A stretch of DNA of 64,000 nt from Plazaster borealis. Lineage: Eukaryota; Echinodermata; Asteroidea; Forcipulatida; Labidiasteridae. The DNA lies in contig CM037463.1 in NCBI GenBank assembly GCA_021014325.1, forward strand, positions 5,835,001-5,899,000, written 5' to 3'. The translations under genes and the position numbers were made by a program. This document shows, in pieces, positions 1 through 12,500 of this stretch (positions are counted from its first letter, which is position 1; every line of letters begins with the position of its first letter). Below the pieces are notes generated by a model that did not search any database, was not told where the DNA came from, and saw only the letters and a list, made by a program, of their open reading frames with translations.

Positions 1-391
1 AAAAAGTAGCCTGCTTAGGACAACAAAATGATATTTACCAAAATAAGGTTACCAGCTAAAATACCATATCACATGTACAATCTGTGGCTGGTATTCTGTT
101 TATTTTTGCTGAGCAGGAAATATTTAGGCAATATTTTCTGCTTAAGCAGCTCTATGAAATTGGGTTCAGGTGAGGACTATTACAACTAAATTTAGAAAAT
201 GAAGCAATAACAACTAAGGGATACAAGGTAAACAGATCCAGTAAAGAGAGGTATAGTAAACAAATTAAATGTCAAATATTGAGAGGATTGGGGGGGGGGG
301 GGACACAACTTGTTGAAAGTCGGAGACATGGGATGGGTGGTGGCGAGGGGGGGTTGGGGTTGGGGAGAGTTCTCACAATCTGAGAGTATAC

Positions 392-566
392 CTGTGTTCT
401 AGGTCTCGTTGTGGCACTTTTGATGGGGTGTTGTGATGCTGGAGTTGGAGCTGGCACCATGTTGAGCGGGGTACCGTCTCGCAGTTGAGGGATGGGTTTC
501 AGGAAGGTCTTCTGCGGCCGATAAGATCCACTGATTCGGCTCTGCTGGTAGAGGGGGATCTGGTTC
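392..566 (-). CDS. Exon 33 (last inside the window)
   Basis: 175 nt, phase 2 in, phase 0 out, acceptor TTTTTCTAG|GAACCA, donor ACACAG|GTATAC. Pro-rich: NQIPLYQQSRISGSYRPQKT, then PLNMVPAPTPASQHPIKSA. It ends in a donor, so at least one more exon lies left of the window. Confidence 0.86.
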
Positions 567-3500
567 CTAGAAAAAGAGAAAAATTCACAGAGTAAAGTTT
601 AAGTGAGAATAGGATGCGCAAGGCCAAAGTGTACGACCTGATGTAAAATTACAGATATTATGGAAAACAAACAATAAACATAGAAGTTAAAATTTTACCC
701 CAAAAAATCATTACATCCTGTAGAACCCAATGGGTTTGTTACCTCCACCTCAATAGTGGGTTTCATAATGATAAAGACAACCTATGGACCCATGAGCAGT
801 TCTCACAGTCGAACCCAGTAGTATCAAACAAGATCATTTCCACGATAACATGTGTACATGACAAAGTACCCATTCTAGCTGAGCCCATGGGTGTCATTTC
901 CCCTGTCCACCTAGAAGTACCCAACAGTATAGGTATGATTAAGTTAACCTGTGTACCTGCCCACCCAGTAGCACCCAATAGGTACTCTCCCTCTGCATGT
1001 TTAATGGTTAAGGGCTGATTATTAAAGTTACCTGTGTATCCACCCAAGTACCCATTCTAGCTAAGCCCAGTAGTACCCAAGCACCCAGTAGTACCCAAGC
1101 ACATAATAGTATAAGTGTGATTATTAAGGTAACCTGTGTACCCACCCAAGTACCCACTCTAGCTAAGCCTATGGGTGTCATTCCCCCACCCACCCAGTAG
1201 TACCCAGTAGCACCCATTAGCACCCAAGAGGTTTCCTTACCTCCCTCTCCATGACAGTATGGGTTTGATCATGAAGATGCCAGATTCTTCTTCTACTCGT
1301 TGCAGTGCTTCCATCAGCATGTGGGCAAGGTGAAGACGTTCTGACGACAATGCATCCATCTGCTCGCCCCAACGCTGTGCCCTCTATGGTTTCAAGCAAA
1401 ATTCAAAAATAAAAACTTCACTTAAAAATTTCTTAGCAAACCACTGCAAAAAATTCATCTCGTTAGAGAGAAAATGTTATTATCATTATATCTTTCTGGT
1501 AATGAAACCAAGAAACCCTCAAAAGCACCTTGTACTCTTACCCGTGGAGAAAATATAAGTGATGTTTAAAGCTTTGCATGGTGTGGATAATAGGAAGTAA
1601 CTTTTACTAGTAAACTTGCGGGTACAACCATTTGGAAATCTCTTTTGGGAGGAGTGTTGGCTCTGAAAAGAGCCGTTGTGGTCTCGACGATTCGAACAAT
1701 ACATGGTTATACCCGCAAGTTTACAAGCAATAGTTACTCCCTGAAGAGAAGGTGTTGAAGAAAACGCAGTTTCAGAGTTGACTTATTATACAAATACTTT
1801 CCAAATTGTCATGTCAGTGCAAGAATGTTGCATCTCCTAAAATATCACTAACATTACGTATCAGTTTGAAATTGTCAAAACGTTGTATCACGCTTAAAAT
1901 AGCCTGGGGTCGCTTTCACAAAACTCTTCCTGACTTAGGACTAGTCCTAGGCAATGCTAAGAGATAGGACTAGTCTTAAGTACTGGTCCTAACTTAAGAC
2001 TAGTCCTAGGCAATGCTAAGAGATAGGACTAGTCTTAAGTACTGGTCCTAACTTAAGACTAGTCCTGGGCAATGCTAAGAGATAGGACTAGTCTTAAGTA
2101 CCGTGTCCTAACTTAAGACTAGTCCTATCTCTTAGCATTGCCTGGGACTAGTCCTAAGTTAGGAAGAGTTTTGTGAAATCGACCCCTGGGTGTACAAAAA
2201 ACCAAGTACGTGACGTTTTTGCATGGAGTATTTTTGTGCGAGTTTTTGCAAAATCGAGATACAACATTTATGCACCAATGCGACGAAATATTCATTGAGA
2301 TCCAGAGACAATTTATTTATTGGCGTGTCATGGCCGAGTGGTTTAGTGCATCAGACTCAAGTTCTGGTTGCTGAGTCATCAGGATGTGGGTTCGAATCCC
2401 AGTCATGACATTTGTGTCCTTGAGCAAGACACTTAACTACGATTGCTTATCTTCACCAAGAGGTATAAATGGGTACCTGTGAGGGCAGAGATTGTTCTTC
2501 TGATTGATTTAGCTTAGAGTGCCACATTACTTGGCAGCTCAGGGAGCTGAGATGGTTTAATAAGGACTGAAAAAAAGGCCCAGTGACCAGGGGTAATAAT
2601 GTTTGATCACCCTTTGAAATTGCGATATTATTATTGTTTTGACTCACCAGACTCTGTAATGACTCCATCCTCTCAAGTAACGTGTACACCTCCTCATCCA
2701 ACGAGTTACTCTGCCTCACATTCTCTGCAAGAAACACACAGGAAGAAACAATGTGTTCACAAAGGGAAAATAAGTTATTGTTTTTAGGCCAGGAGTAAAT
2801 TAATTCCTCACCTCAGGGCCAATTTTCATAAAGCCTGTAACAACAAAAACTTGCTAACCACAGAAAAGTATTGCTTAGCCGAAACAGGTTACCAGCCTAA
2901 ATTACATTAAGTTTGCATTGTTGTGACTGGTACCCCAATCATTTTTTGCTTAGCAAAGAAATTTGTGAAGCAGTATTTTCTACTTAACAGCTTTATGAAA
3001 TTGGGCCCTGGTCACCAATCAGTGAAAATTCCATCAAATTCCATGGTCAGGTTTTTGTGAAAACAATAAAAAACGGTTATGTTTTGTCAGGGATTTTGTG
3101 CAAGTTGGGTTTATTTGTTTGAGACAATCGACACAAGCTCAAGTAATTTGTGGACTCTTCAAGCTTTTTCCTCGACTTTGAAAGAATTTCAGATGTAAAT
3201 ATTTCTCTTCAGGAATTAGCACCAGTATGAAGTTTATGAATGAGCTTTCAGAATGAAACTAATCACTTTTCCCTGGTTTATTATCAACCCTGGTCTTTGT
3301 CTTTAATGTAGTCTCAACGAGGTGTATTCATCCGTGAAAGTTTCAAAAAATAGCCGTTCAAATTTATGAGAAAAACAGTGTGACAATTTTAAAACATCAA
3401 CTGAGACAATACAAAAGTTTTCAGCGAGCAGTCTTTTAACTTTTTTAACTCGTGGATATGAGACGAACCTTCGATTTGCTTCATATGCGTATGATGTGCG

Positions 3501-6500
3501 TATTTCTTAGCCAGGTGAACCAGACGCTTTGCAGGTAGTACTGTATACTGGTCCATAGTTTGTACCACTTCGTTGTAGTACTCCGGTTCCAACTGTACAA
3601 AGAATCAAAGTATGATTAAACTTCTGCAGCAGTAAAATCAGAACAAATAATCCTTTCTAACATAACAACAAATAAATTAAGAAAATAGAATATGCTTACA
3701 GCAAACTGCTTACCAACCCTAAGGACCTATGGCATGAATGCAAACAATAGTTAATGGCTTGACGTTTTCGACCCTAGCATCGTCTTTCTCGAAGGCTTAA
3801 TGACAACACAACACACACAAGACTCTGACAGGGTTGAAACGTCACGCCATTAAATATTTCTTGCATTAAAACAAAACCCAATCTGTAATAAACCTGAAGG
3901 TAAAAACCTGTACACTCTGCATTACTTTACAGTCACTGTTCTCAACACACAGATATAAAGCACAAAATCTCTGCTAAAGCTGGTGCAGGTGAGAAATCCC
4001 TGATTGCAGGCAGATGAAATTATTTGTCTTCTTCCTGTGAACTATGCTTATAAAAGCTAGCTCTTTCAGCATGTATTTTCCTCAATGACATGCGCTTGGG
4101 CCCATATCATCAGGGTAAGCTAAGCCCTACTTCAAAAAGCTGTTCAGCAGAGAAATAGTGCTTAGCAATTTGTTTCTGCTAAGCAAGAATTAACAGGGAA
4201 CCAGTCACATACAATAACATGGTATTTTGGCAGGTAACCTGTTTTTGCTAAGCAATATATTTTTCTGTGCTAAGCATTTTATTCTGCTTAACAGCTTAAT
4301 GGAATTCGGCCCAGGGTGGTAGAACTGCCAAGAATATAACTTTATTTAGCTCAGAAACTGTTTGCTTTGCAAAATTAAGCAAGTTGCTAAAACTACATCT
4401 GAAATTTGTGAAAACTTACCATTATATTTTTTTTTTAGAACATCTATATTTATTTTGCATTTAATTTTGACTTGTACTGGGCAATTTGATTTTATGAAAA
4501 TGTGTAAAAATCTTCATTTATAATTTCCCTCAAATCCTTATTTCAGCAAATCCAATAGTCAGATGTGAACTGACCTCCCAATTTTCTCCCTCTACTGCGG
4601 CAACGGAACAAAAAATGGAACTTTTCAGAATGTATTTGACTTAATTTTTCCTTTATTAAAGGGATCGAATTGCAATAAAGTTGACACTCTTTTGTCTAAA
4701 ATAGGCTGGTAGAAGTTTCTTCGTCATTCTTTGAAAATAGAAATGTTGTAACTTTTTCATGTCAGATGTAAATGTACAATGTAGCAGTCTAGCAATGCAG
4801 CAAATGTGACATACTTCCTGTATGGTTAAGTTTAATTAACAAATAAATAAGTGGTAATGAACACAATGGATGTCTGCTGTTTCTGGCTTGCTTTCAACTG
4901 TTTTTTCCCCCTATTTTTTGATATGGTCAATAGACATTTATCATGGGTTAGTTTTGTCTTGTTTCCTGTCTACACACACAGTAAAAATGACACTTCTTGT
5001 CATCAGTTTGATACAAAGAGGCCAGACTACTTCTTTCTCACCTGCCTCAGTTCAGTTTACATTGGGTTTAAATTTGAGAAAATCAAAATGGCCACATAAT
5101 GACAAAGATCCGTATAATGACTTCCCAAGCTAACCAAATCTACACAACTCCACTCTGGGTGGGAGTGGTTGCTTGCACTGCTGATGAATTTATGCAGGAA
5201 ACTCAAGGGCAGCTAAGGGACTATTCACAATTATCCACATTTTCAAGAGTGTACAAACCGTAGACGTTTTCAGAACCCCCCTTCCCTAAAAGTGTACACA
5301 CAAAAAAATTGAATTCTTTCACGCTATTTTTTGTTCTTCAGTGCAGAATGCTGCAGTAACCAGAGCCATACATTTGGAAAGGAAACTACTGCTTTGATTT
5401 CAAGTCAACAATCTCGGCCAAAATGCTTGGGCCACCCATTCGCAACATGATAATAAACATTCTGTCCTCCCTTCCTCTGTGCAATAAACATTCCCTCCCC
5501 CCGTCCCCCCGCTCAATGTTGATAGGAGCGCAGACCACGCATTGAGAGCCAACATTGAAAGAGGGCACGGGGGCCGTGGTGCAGGGGGGTCCAACGAGAT
5601 ATGGCCGCGATTGTAGTTCTGCTGTCGATTCATGCGGGGGAAGCTAGCTGTATGATGTACGATATGATTGCTGGGTCTGAGGATGGCTGACACTCTAATC
5701 CGTAACGATTTGTACAAATCAACGATCTTACTGCGAGTTTAACCATAAACTGGCATGATACATTTTGACAAAATCAACAGTTTATTATATTTTAGAAATC
5801 GAACCCAGGCCGTAGACCCCCAGCGTACAGTTTGTTTGCTCACGAAAATTGAGAATGGCTCCTAAAAAAAAATTTGATTCACTAAAATTGTTCACAGAAA
5901 CTGCAGTGAGATAGAACCTACATTTAACCCTTTAGAGATCGTTTATTTTAATGTAATCATAACCATAAGCCCTAAGACATGGCTAATATCCTTGATATGT
6001 GACACACTTTTTCCTATTAACATGTTTGGAAAAATAGAAACGAAACAGAAATTTTGTTTCATTTTCAATCAAGGATAGTATGTGAGCATGGGAAACATAA
6101 GAAAATGCCAATTCAGGACCTGACTTTTACTTTCACCTTTTTGGTTTTGTGAAAGTCATGTCAAATCTTGCGGTCGTTTGCAGCTGCTAAGGCGTTTTGG
6201 TACACGACTGCTGTGGTCTCCAATAGACTAAATGAAAAGTGTTCAAATTATTTCGAAATGTAAATTCTTTTTGTTTGTTTACCCTCTGTGCGTTGACAGC
6301 CCTCTTGAGTGCTTTCTGGTTCCGCTCTGAGTCCATTCTTGAGAAGATGATCGTGGGTTCTGTCTTGGGATCAAACCGGCTGGAGAATCCAGACATGGCC
6401 GAGTAGGGCTTGGTTGGAGATCCGAAAGCAGACAGCTCATGCTGTAACTCCTGGATAGTGTCCTGCAACTCCATCATCATAACTGCGTTGTTGCTGCAAA

Positions 6501-9500
6501 AAAAAAAGAAAAAAAAAGGAAATCATCAGATTTTATTTGTTTGTAAGTTGACAATGAACCCCCCCCCCCCCCTTAGAAAAACATTGATTTGTATATTAGC
6601 CTAACCCCAAGAATCCCCCAGGGCCCAATTTCATAAAGCATGTAAGCACAAAAACTTGCTAAGCACAGAAAACTCTTGCTTAGGAAAAATAGGTTACCAG
6701 CCAAAATACTATACAGTTACCACTGCTGTGACTGGTACCCCACTCATTTCGAACTTAGCAAAGAGATTTGCTTAGCAGAATTTTCTGCTAAACAGCTTTT
6801 TGAAATTGGGCCCAGCTGGTAGTTGTCTGAATTTGTAGGATATGTAAAGCAGACATGATACTTGGCCCTTGGAAAAAAAAAGAACGTTTTATTGAGTACA
6901 AGGACTGACCTACATGTACACAAGCTGATTTACACTTTTGCTGATTTTTCTGAGGACAAACAAATTGTTTATATTAAGCGAAAACATGCCAGCCTTAAAG
7001 AGGGTTCAAGATTGCACGTATTAAAACTATCAAGATGGATTTGTTGAGTAGTATTCACAATCATTTAACGAACACAGGATCCAACTATTTTGTTGTAATT
7101 TTTAGCCCTTTGGAAACCGTTCATCTATATAATCATCACCATATGCCAGGACATGGCTGATATTGTTGATTTTATGACTCGTTTTTTCCCCCCAGTAAAC
7201 ATTTCTGGAAAAATAAAAACAAAATATAAATTTTTCTTCTTCTTTTCTAATCAATGTAGATGTATGTTAATAGGGGAAACATTGGAACATGTTAATTCAG
7301 GACAATACCTTTACTTTGATTTTTTAATTTTATTGAGTGGAAGTATGTTAAAATCTTGTGGCCATTTGCAGCCATCAAAGGCATTGTGGTACAAGCAGCT
7401 TGCGGCTGTTATGGTCTCTAAAGGGTTAAGGAAGAGTTGTAAAATAAATTTTGAGAAATACAAAGAAGTCTTGGTTCTGGACTCATTTTCCAATCAACTT
7501 AAAAAATTTTTTTTTAAAAACATTGCAAACTGCTTACCAACCAATATGACCTGTGGTAAAAATAAATACAAGTGTTAACAGCCTAATGTTTTCGACCCTA
7601 GCAGAGTCTTTCTCAAAGGCTTATAAAAGCTATCACCATTGAGAAAGAATCCGCTGGGGTTGAAACGTCAGGCCAATAGCAATGTTTACAACTTTCTTTT
7701 TGGTAAGGTAGAGGAAATCAATTTCTTACCAGAAACAAGTCGTTGTTTATAAGCAACAACAAAAAGCAGTTAGGCCGTGTACAAATTGGCAACTACGGCT
7801 ATGGCTACAGCTGGATTGCTGTGTCAGCATGCGTTGAAGTATAAGATGTCCTTAGCAACACCCTTAGCAACAGTTGTAGCCGTAGCCGTAGCCGGCAAAT
7901 AGTCTGGCTGCTTTTTATTGGATTGAGTAATCAACTCTGTTATTGTGTAGGCCATTCAGGGAACCAAACAAAAATGGCAGCAGTACTTACTTTAGTTTGT
8001 CTTCATAATCTTTCTTTTGTTGGTCCAGATTGGATTTCCTGTAAGATTGAATACAATGGGAAGTAGGGAATAAAATTATATTCTTTGTGGGTTTTTAAGG
8101 TCGGTGGTTATTTTTCAGTACACATCCTTTATCCTTGGAAATTTAAAAAATAAAATAATTGTTCCCTTTTCTTCAGGAGCCTTAAGACAATCATGTGCAA
8201 GTTCGATCAAGGAAATTAGTTTACCATACTTTGACTAACTGTGATGGAACGCACGCTAGTCTATGATTGTTTGACTAGTCTAGTCAACGATTCGTGATCA
8301 GCCTAGTGAGGCTGGTCACATCACTGGTTACCAATAGCTGTTTTTAATAGCACAGCGCAGAGAGGACGGTTATCAGAAAAATTATAACGTTGGTCCAACT
8401 TTTATTATAACAATCACGCATACGACCTAACTTTAATACTTAAAGTAGTGGACAGGGAGGTCCTGTCACAGCACATGCGGTTATAACATGTTCGTGGGTT
8501 TGAACTTGTCCACAGATAAATTGTTGTATTTTTTTCAGTGAAGCCATCCTCCTCATGCTTTTTGTCAACCCACTGGTTGGCAAAACTCGCTGCTGTGATG
8601 TCTCAAGAGAAAGTTCCATACAGGATAATTATCATGACTAGAATTTAACCTTCAATTAATTACTTTAAAGGTATTTGTTTTTTCATATGGAAACATATTT
8701 GCCACTTGGATCCACTTCATAATTGAGCAATATCCGGGCGAGTATCAAGGGTCCTAGACTACATTGAAAACCACAATGAACAACGAGTTAAATATTTGTT
8801 TTGTGTAACTTCCTTGAATTTTTTTTTTACAAAAAGACCTAGGTGAAATTCTGATACCCCCCCCCCACCCCCCAGAAAATCCAGGACTTTTTTGTCCTAA
8901 CATTGCTTGGAAACTGGGTTGTTTTTATAGCACCATTCACATTGGCTTTGAACAAGAAAACAAAACGAGAACATCCTTGCTCTGTCAAACACCCAGATCC
9001 CTTTTGTTAAAGTCCTTGGTTTCAACGGGTAGACAACAATCACCCACAAAAACAACAAAACAAACCCCAATGCCAATTCCCTTGTTGGAGCTTTGCCGAG
9101 TTCCCTTGTTGGCAAGATCATCTCAACAAACAAACAAACAAAAAACCCAACAAACAAACATGCTGAAATCTTAAGTCCCACTAATGGCAGGAATAAAGAA
9201 GCCGCTTGGAGTCGTCCATAGACTTTTATACCACTCACATGTTTTCATAGTTCTGTCTGACTTCTCTGATCTCTGGGTCAGTCTCAGCAGTCATGGTGTT
9301 GGTCATCTCTCTTTCCATGGTCAGTTTCTCATCAGTGTTCTCTTTCACAAAGCTCATGGCCTTGGAGGCATCCCCCTGGGTGATGAGAGAGGATACAGTG
9401 GGTTCCTAGGGGTTGAGATAAACAAAGACAGCTCAATGGGGGCGTTACTGAGAAAGTTAGATTTGGGATGAGATTTGAATGGAGATAGTGGCTAGTGACA

Positions 9501-12500
9501 GTGACGGGGAGGTTCAAGAGAAAAGCAATCTATCTTCCTGGGTGATGAGAGATGATACAGCAGGCTCCTAGTGGGGGGGGGGGGGGTTACAAGGAATAAC
9601 AAAATGGGATATATAGGATATATAGGTAGAAATAGTCCTGGTGGCATCCTCCTTTGTGATGAGAGAGGATGCCGCTGGCTCCTGGGGGGTCAAGACAAAG
9701 ATAGTTCTTTGGGGGTTACTGGGAAAGTTAATTTTTTAGTGGGGGGGGGGGGGTAGGTTTGATTGGTAATTTTGGGAGGGGTTGAGTGGTTGGGAGGGGG
9801 GGACAGGTTAAGACGGAAAAGGGAAGGAGTAGGATCTAGATGGAGGAGGGATTTACTTTGGGGGAGAGAACCAAATGCTATGGAATGAGGATGAAAGTAA
9901 GATGTTCCTGTACATCTAGCTGGACCCACTCCTACTATTCATCTTCACACAGGAGGCGGGATAGCAATGGATATGGTACTAGAATGAAGATATTGGATAG
10001 CATCAGTGTGGGATATGGGTGGAAAAGAGGAGTAAGTGGGATTGCAGGTAGGAGAGTTGGGGATGAGAGGTTCAAAAGGCAAAGAGGAATTCACCAAGAC
10101 ACACGTCTTGCAATGCATGTGGGATTGCAGGGGTATGAGATAGAGGTGCATTGGGGATGACAGGTTTAGAAGAAGGAATTCGCCCTGTCATCCAGGCATC
10201 TTAGAATCTAGATACAATATTTAACTTATAACCGAAACCAGATAGACCCTTTAAGAAACCACACTGAACAACATTTTGAAAACAATAGAAAAATAGAAAA
10301 CAAGTCTTACCAGATCATTATACAAGTAGCTGTTGATGATGCTAGCAGCCTCTTTTAAAACTGTAACATAAAAAAATGTAGGAAATACATATTCAGATGC
10401 TGTTAAGAGGGCCATCAAAATGTAACATTACAAAGTGGTGCGCTTCAACAATTTGATTAAGTGTGTTTAATTTTCATTTAATGATAGACACCCCTCTACA
10501 AAGGAAGTACTGGATGCACAACTCCACAAGATTTTCAAAACAACTTTTATTTTAAGGAGTTCCCCCTCTCAGGGTTTACTGATAATTTTTAAAACTTTTT
10601 TTCAACTTAAATGTTATTTCTTTTGGACCGGAACCCCCGCCCCCCAACACCTTTATGCAATTTTTGGTAATGTCTATTATCAACAGAGAAATAAACTGTA
10701 AGAACAAAATCAAAATCAATCCAATGAGTCTGATCAACGATTCTGTAACTTGGTCAACGATAAAAGTTTTTTTAAATTTGAGTAAAGTTTGACACTCACA
10801 GCTATGTATACTAGTCGTCATTTCAAACACCTGGTTCTGAACGTTCAGGTCCCGGTCAAAGGTCAACTGGCCAATGTCAGATAGTCTGTCTGCAGCCGCT
10901 AGTAGATCTTTAAAAAAATAAAGAGATTCGATGATAGTATTTGAAACAGAGGATTAATATAATAAGTTATCAAATCAAAATGGATACAAATCTTATTTAT
11001 CTTTTCCTATGCACCTGTTTTGTGAGCGGTTGGTGTACTGTTGGCTTGTAGGAATTAGTCTTGGTACAAGACGTTATTTATAATTCCTAACTACTACCGC
11101 TATAACTACTACATGTATCCACCACAACTGTGATACAGCACAATCTGCAAGACATGTCAAGTACACAAACCATCGAAGGCTAGCAGGCGCTGTTAAGAAA
11201 ACCTGACTTATCCGCTAACCGCTCATCGCTGCAAGTGAAGTTGGACGCTCTCTATAAGTGGAATTGTCAGGTCGCACATTTCTTGATGCACACAAAATAA
11301 GAAAGTCTTGCACCAAGACTAGGCAATAATATAAGAAACACACAAAAAACCCACCATCAGGTGAAGAGTGGGATTTGAAACAAACACCGATCTACGTTTC
11401 ATAAGTTTTTTGTGGATTTGTGGGAAACAATGGATAACCAAACATCCCTCAAGGCAATAAAATTAAAACAACTAAAATGAGAAGTATGATTTTAACCAAA
11501 AACCCCCAAAACATTGTCAAGTTTTCTGATTGGACACTAGCCGTTCTTTTTGTACCCTTACCCCCCCCCCCACCCTCCGAAAGTATGCTTTCCTTACCTT
11601 TATCCATCAGTACTTTGATGAAGGAATCCTTAAAGTTCATGATAATCTGATAAGCCTTGAGATAATCCTGGGTGATCGGATGATCTGCAACTGATTCCAC
11701 TGATTGCCTGGTAAAAGGATTAACAAGAGAAAAAAATGAAGCAAACAAATTTGTTTTACATCGAAAAATGGCCTCCTTTGCAATTGACACAATGTTGTAC
11801 TAAAACAAACTACAAAAAATAGTTAGTGGCCTGACTTTTGGACCATAGCAGAGTCTTTCTCGAAGGCTAACAAACAAATAACAAATTACAAAACAAGGGA
11901 TTTTTGGTCACAGTTCCACAGATCAATTACATGTTTATGGAAAAAAAATTCTTTAATTTCAAAAATATTATACATTGTTGTTTAAAGAGGGGCTTTAATG
12001 TCAAATTCAGTGTTGTTATGCACTATTTTTTTGAATAATAAATAAAGTCCTTATGAAAGTGGACACAAAATACAAAATCTTAATTTGACCTTACAGCCCC
12101 TCTCCGATGGATATTTCAAACAGATAGGACCATCCATATAAGCCATTTCGTCCCCAACCAGTGAAAGGTTTTCAGTGTTAAGCACTGCTATTTGTACCGC
12201 AGCTCTATGAAACTGCCCTGGAACATGGCAGTATGGTGTGCTATAAAAACAAAATCGAAATGTGTTTCTTTCTTTTTAAAACAACCCAAAACTGTTTCTA
12301 TAAACTAAATGCATGCCAAAAGAAAACCTATTAACTATTTGAGTGTTTTGATTTTAAAAAGCCTTGTACAAATAACATCTATATATTATTGTGATGGATC
12401 TCTTGAAATGCATTCCAAGCCCTTATTCCCTCCATCTTGCTTGGATACATTTTGAAAACATTTGGGAAAAAAAAAATTGAAGAAAAAAAAAGAGAAAAAA

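Noticed and set aside
1661..1676. Functional histone gene 3' end
   Set aside because: The stem-loop is real, but no histone coding sequence lies upstream on the minus strand; it belongs to a dispersed repeat.
2326..2410. tRNA-Leu(CAA) gene
   Set aside because: The head folds well, but SINE core and tail follow and three more copies of the same composite exist in the window.
5400..5717. 105-codon minus-strand frame
   Set aside because: C-rich intronic stretch; not joinable in phase with exons 29 and 30, which already fit each other.
7153..7578. 141-codon plus-strand frame
   Set aside because: Lies in a non-autonomous TTAA MITE and the next repeat; composition is non-coding.
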